A stretch of DNA of 64,000 bases from Pyrocephalus nanus (GCA_038380795.1 CM076270.1:24940001-25004000); one strand, 5' to 3'. Shown: positions 22,921 to 36,347, numbered from the stretch's first letter. Numbers and translations: made by a program. The notes: generated by a model from the sequence alone, not told the origin.

Positions 22921-23593
22921 TTAGTTTCTAACTTGCAGCTTAAAGCTAAGAGCGGTGGATGAGATCCAAAATCTACAGAGCACTTTCTGGTCTTGGTCTT
23001 CAAAGCTTAGTAAGACTTTCTCAAACTGCATTTTATAAGCCTGCTATATATTTTTCCTTGTAAAGCCCATGTATTTTCTTGTAATTTCTTTTCCCTCCTT
23101 ATCCAGTTGAAACCAGTACATTCACAGAACGATCAAAGCACAAATGTTGACATTTACACTGCTGGACATATAAATAAAATTCTTATATAAGTATCTATTA
23201 GGCAAGATTTACTTCATGCCATTTTCAATCAACTACATAGGCAAGCAGTATATATAGAAAAATAAATCCCCTATTCATGCTTATACAAATATTTCATGTA
23301 CACTTTGTTTATTCACTGGAAGAAACTGAGCATATCTTCCGCAGTTTTACCACAGGTCATCTGAAGGGCAGTATCAGGATTCCTGTGATCCATGTAGGCC
23401 TCCCAAGGGGGCACAGAACAAGACCTGTTTGATCCAGCACCTGCTGTGAAACCATCACTTGGATACTTTTTTGTAAATTTTTGCCAGACTGTGAATAGTA
23501 TAAATATGTAAGAAAGAGCAACAGGAAAATCAGCTGGATATTGACGAAAATGCCATTAGTAGCCACTGATCAATCATTTCAGACTACTGTCTC

Positions 23594-23625
23594 TTTTTTT
23601 TTTCCTTCGTTTTTTTTTTTTTTTT
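23594..23625. repeat. Interrupted poly(T) tract
   Basis: T10 and T16 separated by CCTTCG. The minus-strand reading has no AATAAA signal just upstream of the A run, so a transcript end is not supported. Confidence 0.9.
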
Positions 23626-24643
23626 GTTCTGCTGGGTTTGCAGCTTCAGCAAGGTCAGCAGTTGGTATCAGTACTGGGCTGACCCAGGCCACTACACAGT
23701 TTTTAGCTACATTATGTTTTTGCTCTAGTCTAGAGGGAATGTCCACAAAATGCAGAACATGGTAAGTGGCATTTTTATGCAGCATGTCTGACCAGCAGGC
23801 AGCGTGAGGACCATCCAAGGAGCTTGCAGAATACCCTGATAGGGTTTAGCAATGCAGCTTCCAGGAAAAAAGCTGCCTAATTGCCAGATAAATTCTTGGA
23901 GGGTTGTTTTGTTTTGTTTTTAAGTTTAGGTCCTCTGGAACTTGACAAAAAGACCTTAGGGAATGGATTTGAGTAATGATTTTCTGAAGCCATTAAACTT
24001 AACAATGACTTCAAAGATTCAGCATCTGTTTTTTAAATGTTTGCATGAGGCTGACAGTTGGTATACAACATTTCACCCCGCTGCAGTTGGCAACTACCAA
24101 GATATTAAATGTTACATAAAATACAAACTTTGCCTGGAACCATGATTCTGATCGGGAAGAAGACTATGAAATATGGCATCTTCGTGTTCATCAGCCCCAG
24201 GTGAGGGTTTAAAGTCTGCCTGACTCACTGGCACACATACCTTTAGGTCCTTAACAATTTGCTAGCACCAGAAAAAGGCAAAGCAGCAAGGGCAGAGTGA
24301 GTTTTACTCCCTCCTGGCTCTCGTATCAGGAGCTGTTAGCAAAATTCCAGCTCTGTGGTGGGGTTGTGTGAGTCCAAAACAAACAAAATGTTTTTCAGAT
24401 GGCAGACTGCGTTTAAAACTCAGGCACTTGGAAAAATTTGTTTTATTTTATTACTGTAAATTGAACAGCTTTAATTAATATCAGCTCACTGACAAACAAG
24501 TATGCTGGTTTAATGGCTGGCTTTCACACTGTGCAACAAATCCTGACACACAAGTCTTCATAGGAGCTGAAGGCCCAGACAGCAGAGCTGATGAGGTTCC
24601 ACTTTGCAGCTGGAAGAAGGGAGGGAGAAGCAAACCTGTCCAG

Positions 24644-24653
24644 CCCCCCCCCC
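24644..24653 (+). repeat. C10 homopolymer
   Basis: Ten C residues in a row. It is the longest C run noticed in the window and may vary in length between individuals. Confidence 0.9.
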
Positions 24654-27600
24654 TTCACAGATGAGCTCCTCCATTTCATTTCCCAGCTCTAAAGCACGGT
24701 CAGAGGCTCTCAACTTCTTCCTTTTGGGAGAAACTTATCTGCTGCTGGAGCTGCCCTGGGTCTCCATAGGTAGAATGAAAAGGGAATAATTTAATAATTT
24801 AATTATTTAATTCTGAAGCTCAGATTATCTCCTCTTTGTCCATTCACCCTCAGCATGACCCATGACACCTGTGAGTTAGCTCCACTATTTGGCTCTTACC
24901 TACATGGGATCTGCTTTAATCAGCAGTTTTATCTAAGAAAAGCCAAATAGGAAAAAAATTAATGAAATGCTGGCTTTTTTAATGCCCCTGACCACAAAAC
25001 ATGATGGCACTGCTTTGAAACTGGTTTTCTAACTGATTTCTACCCTGTGCAGAGGTAGTCACTGTTGGTCATCAAGAAGTCAAACAATCAATTTTATGTG
25101 TTATGATAAGCTGTAAAGCAGGACACAGTGTGGACACTGTATTTGATTGTAAATGTATAAGGGAAAGGAAACAAATGAAATTTCAGTCTTTAAGATAATT
25201 ATTCAAACTTACCACCATTCCTCTCCTTATTTACTGAGTTCAGAGGATAACAAGGAGAAAGCTTTTAATGACTTGCCTGTCACACCTTTCAATTGAAAGA
25301 CAGTAAAAAGGAGGTATTTCCTATCTTTGAGAAGTCATGGCAAAGTTAAGGTTGGGCTTCTCTGCCTCTCCCTTCTTTAAAATAGTTTATTGAAACTAAA
25401 AAGTGGAAAGAGGAATCCTACTGAAAGAAAGTCTGTTTATGTAAAGCTCATAGAAGAAAGTGTTCCAGAACATTAATTTGTTTTAAATATTGCCCCTTAA
25501 TACTGCCAAGATTAATGAAATCAACTGTCATCTGCAGAGGAAGTGCCAGTTTACAAGCCAAAGCTGTTATGAATTATGTTCAGGATTTTTTCAAGCTTTC
25601 AGAAAATTTTGCTGAAAACCATGTGTATAATACACTTTTTTGACACAATTCTCCATTATTTAGCTCCCTGTTCTTTTCCAGTACCCTATTTGTCTATCAA
25701 TAAACAACTATCTTCACAGACTGGAAGGTGTCCAAGAAATATGAGATAAATAAGATGCATTTTTCCCTAGGGATTTAGGGTGATAAGACAAGTAGAGATC
25801 TGATTCAAAGACAGATCTGGACACAAATGCAAAACTGAACTGCGTGGAGTCATCAACTCCCCCTGCTAAAATTAGTTTTCAGCTTCTTCTGTGGCATAAA
25901 ATGTTCACCTTGTCTTTCTGTAGCATCAAAACTTTCATCTGTTTTGATATCAGGTTTCTCCTACTCCCTGAGTATTAGTGAGCATTAGTGAAAGCTTTCA
26001 CCAGGCCTCTTTTCCTTTGCTGAGGTCATAAGTCATTTCTTCTTATTCTCTCATTGATCAAGTTACCCAACATCCTCTGGAAGGTCATAGATGGTTTTTT
26101 TCTTTTTAGTTTTTTACAAGGAAATTCTGATCTTTTATTCTTGTTTTGAGTCTATTCAAAAAAAATGCAGATCCTTCACCCATATTTGCTATACAGAGCT
26201 GGTATATTTAACTGGTATAAAGCAACATAAATTAACTATTAATTTCTACTTTCTGAGAATTTGGGGCTGTTATTCCCTTGCATAATGCTAGTATTATTAA
26301 TAACTGGTATTTCCTCTCTTATAACAGAATATATTCCACAAGAAGTTTAAGACTGTACTGTCCCATTTGCCATAGCTACTACAATTCCATTGATTTCCAC
26401 ATAATTCTGTCAACTATAACCTAGATACTCCCTTTTTTTTTCTATACTGAACAGGAGAAGGCAATATAAAGGTCTTCTGTGTAGAGTTACTGTGGGTCTA
26501 GATCTTATTCTTCACAAATAAAAAATGAGCAACTTACTAGACCTTCTAGACCCTGAGAGTATCTCCTGATCATAGGAAGACCTACACAAAAGAAAATGAG
26601 TGACTTCCAGAAGTGGCACTCATTCCTCTTTTTGGAACTAGCTAAAGGCTGTAAGAGCACTGTCTCTTTTGAGGTTTTTCTAGGATGTCCTGCACAGATT
26701 CTGACCCTCATTGCTGCCAGTAAGAGAAATCAGAGATTACAGCCCGGCCTCAAAGATCCTCTCAATACCCAGATTGGATCCTGCAGTGAGGATTAAAGCC
26801 CACATTCAGATGGAGGAAAGCAAATTCTATGTTAGATCTACATAAACTCAGCAGTTCTCTGGCTGTCCTTTGAGTTTAGTTTTCTCATGGTTGCACTTAC
26901 ACTAAAATCTCTCTTGAAGAGATTTCAGCCTCCTCTGTTGCCTCTGCTCCCTTCTCTGCTCCCTTCACCCTCTGACCTCATTCTGCAACCACACACCCTG
27001 GTGAGATACCAGGCACTTTAACCCAAGGACACCACTTTGGGTCTTACACCAGAATTTCCATTTGTTAGCTTAAAATTTATATTTCATAGTTTATTACTTT
27101 TGCACTCTTTTGTCAGAGAGTGTTTAGTCTGGACAACAGCTGGGTACCACGAATTCTTTCAACATGCAGAAACAAGTCACAAGAACTCGATCGGTAATTC
27201 ACATCACTGTGTACATTTGATTTCACCAGGCTGCTGTCATGTTAGTAAATACTTATTTAAGGTAAGGTTTCCCCTTTTTTGTGATCATCTATTTCAAAAT
27301 ACTGAGCCAGACAGCAGAACATATATTTCATCACAAAGCCATGAGAGTTATGCACAAATTGATCCCTGCTTTGAAATTTTACCCAAAAAATCATGGAAAG
27401 TAAAAAGCAGACATGTGAAACTCAACTGTTGCTTCAGGTAGAATATAAGTGGACTTCAATCCCTAAGGAAATTGCATCTAGGAAAGAGATACAGTAGTTA
27501 CCCCCTCAACACTAAGCAAAGTTCAAGGGTAATTCACACGTAACAGCAGCAAGTAGAAAAGTTAAAATTCTTCTGGGCAATGAAAAGTGGGGGAAAGACA

Positions 27601-27739
27601 GATATAATTTGTCAATATGGACAGAGGGTATCATTTGGGTGATCAATTTTTATCAGGGATCCCAGAAAGAGCAGAGTCTCTGCTCAGGTGAATTCCTGCT
27701 CAGTGCAGGGGGATTTTTCTGGATCAGACAGAGGAGCAC

Positions 27740-28204
27740 ATGGGGGTCTCTGTCAGCACCACAGTCACGTGCACAGGTGAGAAGGGAGGCAGGAGGACTG
27801 GAGCACACACCTACATGTGTTATCACACCTACCTGAACCAGCAGAGAAAAGGCTGTCCAGTGGAAGAGTATCCCCTGTGGCAACAGGAGAGGAACATCAC
27901 CCACTGCTGTTCAACCTTTGCTGTGTTCTGGGCTGCAGTGAAGAATGTGGGGCAGAGTAAATGGAACATCTCAGTCCTGGTTGTTTTAGCTGGTCTGAGC
28001 TATGGTGAGTATAAAATAAAGCAATTTGAGTCCCTGGAAAAACCTGTCCTGTGCTTTCTCTCTGTGGAAATAGCCTCATATCAAGGCATATTCACTGTTA
28101 CAGCTGAATCAATAGGTTTACAATTAGACAAGCAGATAGCAGATTTGGATTATCTTTTGGACAGTGGGCTTGAATTACTTTTATCTAAGGACAACATTCT
28201 CTGA
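27740..28204 (+). other. Unassigned 154-codon open frame with a possible internal exon
   Basis: The frame is open from an ATG at 27740 to a stop at 28204. Inside it a pyrimidine-rich run ending TTCTGGGCTGCAG gives a fair splice acceptor (exon would start at 27939), and TATG|GTGAGTATAA gives a near-consensus donor (exon would end at 28004). These bound 66 bases, of which only this frame is open, reading a hydrophobic Val-Leu-Val-Val-Leu-Ala-Gly stretch. I recognise no family. A chance acceptor-donor pair at this spacing is not rare in 64 kb, so no gene is called. Confidence 0.12.
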
Positions 28205-29250
28205 AATTATTGGTGAGGTTAGGAAAAAGAAATGGATTGGTTTTCATTAGAGCCCTGTGAGCTGTGTTGCTTTTCTACCTTCCCAGTACAGCTTTAAAAA
28301 AATAATTAAAACCCAGCAGTTTATAGAGGTTTATACTGATTACACATCCCACATCACTTTTCTTCAGGTGAAAAGGTACAGGCTACTGCATCCTGGCAAA
28401 ATTCCAGGATGGATAATTGCATTGCCTTGCCAAGTTTTAATTGAATGAGGTGTTCTTCTTAACTTTGTCTCCTAAATTACTGTGCATTGTTAGACATTGT
28501 TAATTACTGACCACACATCTCCAGAGGAGGCTGACTGGCAGAGGTATCATATTGTCATAGTGTAATCCAGAAAAGAAATAAAGCTAAAGCCCTCAAATAT
28601 GTCTAGAAGAAAGCAGACAGCAGTAACCCAAGCCTCCCTTCTCTCCTCTCTCCATGCATTCAGAATTACTATCGGTGCAGACTGACAGTGGAGCCCTTCT
28701 ATTTTTGGAGTACATTCTGAGTGAAAGACAGACCAGGGCACAATTCCCCAGCTCCTCAGAGGTCTGTTGTTGTGGGGATTTGGGGGAACTTCTGTGAAGA
28801 TTTCCAGTGGGCTAATGGAGAAACCTCAGAATACTCTTGCTGGGGCTGGAGGGGCTTCTGCTTGGTTTTGTCTTCTGGAGAAATTTTGTTTTGTTCTAAC
28901 TAAAACTGCTTGTGAAACAGGAGCATCTTTTGTCCCAAATCATTGTGGGAGAGATGCCCAAAAAAATCTTTTCCAATATTTCTAACTAGGAAATTAAGTA
29001 AAAGAAGAGGAGAGAAGAAAGAAATACAAGCAATTTTGCATTTTAAAATTTTAGAAAGAAATAGACCAGAAAAAGTAGAAACTAAAATAAAGCATTTCCA
29101 AAACATCTACAGAAACTTCTGTACTCTACTTTTTTGCTTGATTGCTCAAAAAAGAATATTGTAATTTCAGCTTTTTAACAACTCATATATGGGAAATTGA
29201 TCCCAAATATGAAAAATTCTGAGAAATCAAGAAAGCTATATCTTTCCTAA

Positions 29251-29410
29251 TTACAAAAATAATTTTATTTTTATATGGCCATATTTATTTCCAATTAATG
29301 TCAAGAATTTTAATTTATATCACCTATATGTAAATATATAAATACATATATAATTAATATGTACCTAGATAATACTTGTGTAGAAATATAAATATTTTAT
29401 GTGTATATTT
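29251..29410. repeat. AT-rich low-complexity tract
   Basis: About 160 bases almost entirely of A and T with repeated ATATAT, AAATAT and TTTATA words. This is degenerate simple sequence, perhaps a decayed TA microsatellite. Confidence 0.8.
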
Positions 29411-30334
29411 GTACAAGTAACAAGACAATTTTTCTCTGCAGTAAGTTATTGCTATTAACCAGCCTGACAGTTTAGTTTGAGTACCCAGCCCAAATCACTC
29501 ATGATGTCAGAGAGTTCAACTCCCTCTCCCAGAAGACACACAAAAAAGGAATAAGAAGTAGGCAATCCCCATGTGAGGGAATAGGAGGTGCCTCAAGCTG
29601 CTGAGATCCTAATCTTAAAACCAGGCAGATTTTGAGGAGAAAAACTGTATACAGTCTGATTTTAGTATTTTACAGGGCCTTCTCTCCTTCAGCCTCTTCT
29701 GGGACATTGTAAACCTGGAGTGGAATTGCAAGTCCTGACAGTCAGGGAGGGCAAGGTTTATCTTTTGTAAGTTGTGTAGTTCAAGGCATGTTTTTAGAAC
29801 AACATTCATTACTTTAGGCATTGTGCCATCACACCCCTATCCCTTCCCTGGATACCAGAGAAGACAGTAAATGCCTGCAGCAGACTTGAAACCAGGATTG
29901 ATAAAGCATAAACAGGCAAAGAAGAAGGAAAAAAAATTGCCCCTGAAAAACCATTGCTGTTAGGAGATTATGACCACATACACATTCTCCAGGAGGTTGT
30001 GAAAGGTGCTTTAGGTCATTGAAGAGTTCATCTACCTTTTACTCTCCCTGTTCCCTTCAGAAAAAAAATACAATAAATTTCTTGTGCAGAAAGATTTTAA
30101 ATCATTGAGGAATCTCCCTTCAGTATCCCAAACAGTTGTTTTATTGGCAACTGAAGCCCCTTTTTCATTACTCTTCAAAGATCCCTCCATTTCAATTCTA
30201 GTTGTTCACATTCTGCTTCAAATAATACCCCACTGAGCTGACCACATGCAGGACTGTGTTCCAAGACCTCTTTTTTTAATAAAAATTCTCTTTCAGTGTC
30301 TCCACACCATGAAACAAATCACATAGCTTCATAA
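29411..30334. other. Non-coding stretch, nothing recognised
   Basis: Unique moderately AT-rich DNA with only one short open frame (68 codons, minus, 29615-29821). No repeats, RNA genes or strong site clusters were seen. Confidence 0.6.
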
Positions 30335-30680
30335 GCCATCAGACAATCCTTTCAGTTTCTCGTGCAGGCGAACTGAGCCTTTTTCATCTGATTAATTCAC
30401 CACGCAAGCTGATCTGGGAAGCATAAAAAGCTTCTGAGGCAGGATGAGAATCAGCAGCTCATATTTTATAATGGCATCACTAATGCCCCAAATTAAGTGC
30501 TGAGGCTGTTTTGCTTGGCAATATCATTTCATGTTAATTTTGGATGGGCCCGAAAATGAAGTTGTAATCTCTCCCTGTCATGCTGCGACTATTTCCTTGA
30601 CCATCTCCAGCGCTGCATTTTATGAGGATGTTGCTGTTACTGCTGGGTATGGAAACCACTGTACAAGTAAAACCTCCTTG
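30335..30680. promoter_or_regulatory. Strongest candidate conserved non-coding element
   Basis: About 350 bases of evenly mixed sequence dense in developmental-factor words: GATTAATTCACC (30390 on), CATAAAAAGCTTCTGAGG, CACTAATGCCCC, TTAAGTG (30493-30499, the NKX2-type core), TTGCTTGGCAATATC (NFI-like half site) and TGTTAATTTTGG. Rare CpGs are kept in CGTGCAGGCGAACTG, CACCACGC, GCCCGAAA and CAGCGCTGC, whereas CpGs in the flanks are mostly lost. A 93-codon plus frame (30531-30812) and a 71-codon minus frame are open at its right end, but neither resembles a known protein. Constraint is inferred, not measured. Confidence 0.45.
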
Positions 30681-33299
30681 GGTTCCTGCCCCAGGGACTT
30701 TACAGATCCGTGCATTCACCCCACCCTTGGGGACCGTGTCTGGCTCCACGTGGAGGAGGAGCTGGCCAAGGTGACACAGAACAGAGCAGCTTACAGGGCT
30801 GGAGGAGGGTGACCCTCATATTCAGTGATCTGACCTCAACCTCTGAGGGAAAAGGATCCCTGTGAATGAGCTGCAAGCACAGGTCTCACATGGTGCCCCA
30901 GCCCATCCCTCCTGACGGGTGCTTGGGAGCTCTGGTTCACTGTGTTGCAGGAAAGAATTCAAGAGAAGGAAGTTTGATCCTTTGAAAAGCAAAAGTGGCT
31001 CTTTTTTTCCTGCATTCTGTATTGCTTTAGCAGTTCCAGTTGCCCTTCAGTGATTTTTTATTTTTTTTTTTTTCTTTTCCGAGGGCTCGGGCTATGTTTT
31101 TAATGACCATGCACTATTCAGTGTGAATAACTAGTGTTACTGGTCAGCATCTGCTCTAGGGTTCTAAAATGAGGTACTTAACTTTATGCATAAGAATTCT
31201 CATATTTTTGCTAATTTGGAAAGATAATGAACTAGTCAGTCTTACAATTTTTAGGCCATTTACTTAGGTTTGATTTGTGTGGGTTGAGGGTCACAACCAG
31301 TCGATATTGATATTTATAAATATATGTCATTTTTAATACAGAAATATTTTTATTTGTCTTAGTTTTTACAGAAGAGTGGGTTTTGCTCCCTCAGAGCCTG
31401 TCCCCTTGTCAGCTTCAATTTATCTCAACCAAAATGATCGTGTTCCCAGCTATGAACTCTACATTTATTTCATAGATGCATAAAAGGTCAAGACCTTAGA
31501 TTTTTTTTTTTTAATCTATGTCATTGTGATTTTAAAAGAGCCTAAAGGATCAACAAGACCAAATTAAAATAAAAGAACATAATTGTGTGTTCATTCACTT
31601 CAGATCTTTTGATACTCAGTTCCAATTTAAAATAATCATGCATTGGTAAGCAAGTCAAGCACAGAACTGTACACTACATTATTTTTATTAAGATTGGCCA
31701 CTTCATAGTTAATTTTCACCTTCATTAAAAAATTTTAATCTATGTCTTTAAGTATATAAAACATCAAAGTTTCATTCTATCACTACCATCTGAGAGAGAG
31801 ATCAACTCTCAGTAAGACCCTTGCCATTTTCTTTGATCTTGTAGAGACCTGGGGATTTTAAGTCTGGTGTTGACTATTTAAAGAATTTTAGAGCTAATTG
31901 CTTAATGTTTTTATTGTGTTCTCTTCTCTAATTTAATATAATGTTTTATGAAGTTGTTAGAGACTGAAATCCCTCTATTACATTTTTGCTGTTACTGGTA
32001 ACATATTTCTAGTGAAATTTCAAGCTAAAGGGAATAATTTATAATGTTCTTCATTTTGTTGATAAGAACTTCTTTCTGGTGATCCTCTGTTATTCTGTCT
32101 GGGCTGTAATTTTTCTTCTGCCCACATATAATCTTGCAGTGAAATATCTAACCTTCTTTTGTCTACTTATATTCAGTGACTATTCTGAGTTTGGGGTTTA
32201 ATTCAGTGTAAATTACTTCATATGTGAACCAAGGGCATTTATCTATTGCTTTTAAACTGACTAAAATGCTGTGGAGTGTTTAATGCCGAAGGACAAGTTT
32301 GGATTCTGCAGAAGGCAATAGCAAGCTCCCATGAACCTAAAGAGAATCAAAGTTTCCCTGAAATGCTCAACAACCAAAAGGATTTGCCCTAAGCAGCCTT
32401 TGGTGCAGAATATTCTGACACACCACTTTTCCTGTCCATGCAAAAAACCTCCCCTCTGGCTGCCAGTCATGACTGAACCCACTCTACCTCCTTCCCTGGA
32501 TACAGAAAATTCAGGCCAGCTCAAATGAGTGCTAAAGACTCCAATGGATATTTTGTGCCAATAGTGGTTTTCACCAGATCCCAGGCACAGTTTACAGTCA
32601 GATTATCACACTGATTTACACTTCTTTAGAAAGTGCTGTTTCTTGGAGAGACACTTCACTGAAAACATCCAGTCTGGTTCCACTCTGTTAAAGCTGAAGG
32701 GATTTGTCTGTACATGATGGTTAATTGCAATTGATTAATATCTGAGGAGGTAAGACCTGATCTATATGAGCAACCAGTTCCAAATTAGTTCAATCTACAG
32801 AGAATGGAGAGGAGAGAAAGCTTCCTTCAAGCTGAGTTGAACGAGGGGGACAGAAAGCAAATGTGAAATTTGTGCTCTGCAGGACAGAGCAACCTCAGTA
32901 GGTGAGTGCAGTCTGCACTTTCCTATGAAGTCTTTAAAATACAAGCTTCAAACACACAGCCCAAAGTAACCTTCACTCTCGGTGACAAAAATCACAAATA
33001 CACAGCTGAGAGAAACTTTTTGCCAGGAGCATATTAATGTAGCATTCTTGGGGTTTACTGTTATCAGAGTAAATAGAAACAGGTGAGGATCCAAGAAGGC
33101 CAGGCTGGAAATCTAACTACTAATCTGGAGGACACAGTCCAGTCAATTGAGGAGCATGATCCAGTTTCTGCTCTTCCAACTCAGTGCTTCCCCTGCTTTT
33201 CAGTCCCCTCATCTTTGTCCCTCATCTTAGCCAACTGTCATCAGTGACCTGGTGTTTCAGCTGCAAGATTCTGCATCATTCAGTGCACCTTGACAAGTT
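30681..33299. other. Non-coding stretch, no gene seen
   Basis: Unique DNA with T-rich runs (31054-31073, 31501-31512). The only frames of note are 87 codons on the minus strand and 65 on the plus strand, overlapping at 32261-32528. The word GCCAAGGTGACACAG near 30765 weakly recalls a MIR segment, but the context does not extend it. Confidence 0.55.
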
Positions 33300-33570
33300 T
33301 TAGAGACGTTTCATGCTCAAATTTCTGGTGGCTCAAAGAATATAGCTAATTCAAATAACGAAACCCTTGAGCTTTAGCTGATGCTGTCACAGTATGCTTT
33401 CTGCCAAGAGCTGGATTTTCTTTGACAGAACAAAAGAAATGAAAACAGATTTGCGTGCTAATCCAGTCTTATTTTCAGTTTATGATGGGCATATAGGAAG
33501 TTGCTGATGATGAATAAATAAAAGTATCATGCCAAGTAAATATTATTCATTTGTAGTCACATGTGTACTG
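33300..33570. promoter_or_regulatory. Candidate conserved non-coding block
   Basis: The block contains AGCTAATTCAAATAACG, GCTTTAGCTGATGCTGTCAC, TTTGCGTGCTAATCC and TATTATTCATTTGTAGTC. Homeodomain-like cores and TGATGCTG-type words are clustered. This is a weak, appearance-based call. Confidence 0.23.
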
Positions 33571-36213
33571 GTGGGTGAATCTTTGGGTTTCAGATCTCAT
33601 CCAGATGGAAAAACATCTGGAATTAAAAAAAATATTAAGCAAAGAGTGCAATATCTGAAAGTCTAATTATGGGGGTATTTTCTGGGTCCCATAGTTCTGC
33701 AAAAACTGTAAGGTAAAAGACAAGGACAGGAATGCAAATCATTGTACATATATTGGGTTGTGTACGAGTTATATCAGGTTGTATGAGTAGTTTTTCAAAA
33801 TCAGTTTCAAGTGTTAAGATGCTAATATCTGCCTGGACTCTAAACAGCATGATTATTAATGTAATATTTTTATTCCATCTAACTTCCATTCCTGTTTTGG
33901 CATGGAAGAATGTTTAAAATATTGAATTCTGTGTACAAGTCCTGCCTCTCAGGCTTTCTTGTGAGTAAAATAGACAAGCATTGTCATTTTATCTTCTATA
34001 TGTGACAGATCATGCACTACACCAAATGCTCCCACACGGGGTCTACAAGCCATTTATTTAATATTAAGGCTTAGTTAATAAAATGTCAACAATTCTAATC
34101 ATAGTTATCTTTAGTAAACACCATAAATATTAAATTACATTGCTAATACATCAGTTTATTACCTGATGTCAGAGAAAATGGTTATCTAATAAATCAGTCC
34201 TTGAACTAGAAACTTTTAAATGTAAACAGCATCTCAAACAGTGTGATTTTTTAGGGCTGTACTCACAATTCTGTATAAATCTCTTATAACAAGAAATTAG
34301 ACATTAGACAATTTCCTATGACTTTATATCACCAGAATGGGGGGTTGTGCATACAGCTTTTGCAGACTTCAGAATATTCTCTGCTGGTTTCCTTTCCACG
34401 CAGCTAAACCAAAATTATGCAAGAAATAAGGTCCCCAGTGTGAAGAAACATTTCTTTTCCTTACTGAAATTTCAGCCCTTAATATTTTTCTTTTTATAAG
34501 TATGTAGTGTTAAATAATTTTTGAAAGCAGTTATGTATTTGTTGGATCTTTCCCTAATATTAACTTGAACTGACTGCTGGCATGGAAAAGCTATAAACCA
34601 TCTCCAACAGAAGTAGATATTTTTTTACTAAGGGTTTTTTTTATTTCACACTATTTCACAGCTTTGATGTCACCAAAAGATTGTATTTCACATCTGTTAC
34701 TTAGCTACCATGAATTACTGCTTAAAAAAAAAAAAAAGAAAACATTAAAAGATTTTTAATTAAGAAAATTCATGACAACGTTGAATTCCTCCAGCATAGT
34801 GCAACATCCTTTACTTTTTATTTTAAAAGCTTAATTGAGAGCTATAAAAAAATTCCCAGTTAAGAATTTAGAACTGCTCAGTTGTTACATGAGAGCCTTA
34901 AAATACATTCCTAGCAAAAGATTTCCCACCATAAAGTAGCGCACTCAGTGACAAAAGAAGAGAGCTACTCCACAAGAGAACTAAAAGCTCCAGAGCTTGC
35001 AGGGCTGAAGCAAATGGTTTCTCCTGATTGTCAGCTGCTCACAAACCTGCAAGGTACACACAAACCCCAAATTCTGAGTGGATGGGGGGGTGGAGGGGCA
35101 GGATCCATTTCTGGGAAGAGAGTTCTGTTGGAGGAGCTGGGGCAGCAAAGTTCTCCTACCCAAACAGGAATGGTGGGATCAAAATTTATAATTATGAAAG
35201 TTTCAACAGACCAGAACACATCTCACAGAACAAGCATAGCTGATCAGGGAAAAAAAAAAAAAAAAATAAGCAGTAATTCCTGCAGAACCCCTTAACTGTT
35301 TGTTTGGGTTTTTTTCTGACAGTCGTCCTTAGCCTTGAAAATGCTTGGGATGTCTTTTAAGGATTTATATACCTGGACTTAGTGCCTACAAACTCTAAAC
35401 ATGGGGACATTTCTGAAGACACAAAATGCACCCATACATTCTTTGAAAATGGAGTTTAGCTTCCCAGCTCAGATTTGGCCCTGGACACAATTCTCATTAA
35501 AGAGACTTGACAGAGGTTTGGTTTTGGTTTCTTAGCCAATGTTGAACTCTCCATTATTTCAGCATTTCAGGGGTAAATAACAACAGATATACCTGTATTT
35601 TCAAATGGTGCCTAATTTTGGCTATCCTAGCAAATGATCTGTCTTCTGAGATCAAGTAGTATTAGCTCTGATTTTCAGAATGCACCAGCAGTGTTACTGA
35701 TAATCTTAAAAACTACATTATTAATAAAAGCCAAAGCGAGAATATCCCACGGAACTCAGTTCACATTTTAGTACCCAAGAGAAAACCAGGTCTAAATATC
35801 ACTACCCCTGTATGAGATCAAACACCTTATCTGCTTAAACTATGCAGTTTCTTCTGCCATAAACCCATAAAAAAATTAAGTCAACCTCAGAGAAATTTAA
35901 AATTCTTGTTTTTTAATGGAAACTTAAGTGTATAAAGTTAATTAAAAGAAAAGTATACTTCCTTAATGCTACTGATTTCAAAAACACTTTACAATGACAA
36001 CTCTCAGATTAGTTATATTTTCTAATTTCTAAATAAGATATAAGATTAAGTGATTCAGTGGAGACATAACCGATTTCCTACCCAAAGCCACATAAACAGT
36101 ATTTGGTTATAAAACTTTAACAGATCCATTTATGTACTAAATTATTTAAGCAAATGTAATGCTTCCAAATTGTATTGTTTTGCAAGGTTTTTCTCGGAAC
36201 CTTTGCCATTTAT
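33571..36213. other. Non-coding stretch, no gene seen
   Basis: AT-rich DNA with A14 at 34724-34737, A17 at 35250-35266 and a G-rich stretch at about 35080-35105. A 115-codon plus frame (34948-35295) ends in the poly(A) run as a lysine stretch and is overlapped by other open frames on both strands, so it is not called. A TTTATTTAATATTAAGGC-type AT-rich block at 34050-34200 may be weakly regulatory. Confidence 0.5.
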
Positions 36214-36347
36214 CATACATGTACTTCTGTCTTTTTTCTACTCAGAAGCACAGCATGAAGAAACTTCATTTCACATTGAAACGTCGCTACGTGGAGCAGT
36301 GTGATGAAATGAGACACAGGAGGAGAGTTTGTGTTATACTCTGCTAA
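36214..36347 (+). other. Strong splice-acceptor-like site with short open frame
   Basis: CTTCTGTCTTTTTTCTACTC leads directly into AG at 36244-36245, an excellent branch-to-acceptor pyrimidine tract. From 36246 one frame stays open for 33 codons to TAA at 36345-36347, reading a basic peptide (Lys-His-Ser-Met-Lys-Lys ... Arg-His-Arg-Arg-Arg). It keeps several CpGs (AACGTCGCTACG). It could be the last exon of an unseen plus-strand transcript or a chance acceptor. No upstream exon was found, and the peptide is not recognised. Confidence 0.17.

Larger units (their letters stand above)
22921..29250. other. Long non-coding stretch, no gene called
   Basis: This holds homopolymer runs (T10 plus T16 at 23594-23625, C10 at 24644-24653), AT-rich unique DNA and open frames of 134 codons (27037-27441, plus) and 154 codons (27740-28204, plus). 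Neither has a recognised domain. A block near 24430-24540 with CAGCTTTAATTAATATCAGC is mildly enhancer-like. Confidence 0.5.

Noticed and set aside
34948..35295. 115-codon plus-strand frame ending in poly-lysine
   Set aside because: The lysine stretch is just the genomic A17 run, and frames on both strands overlap it.
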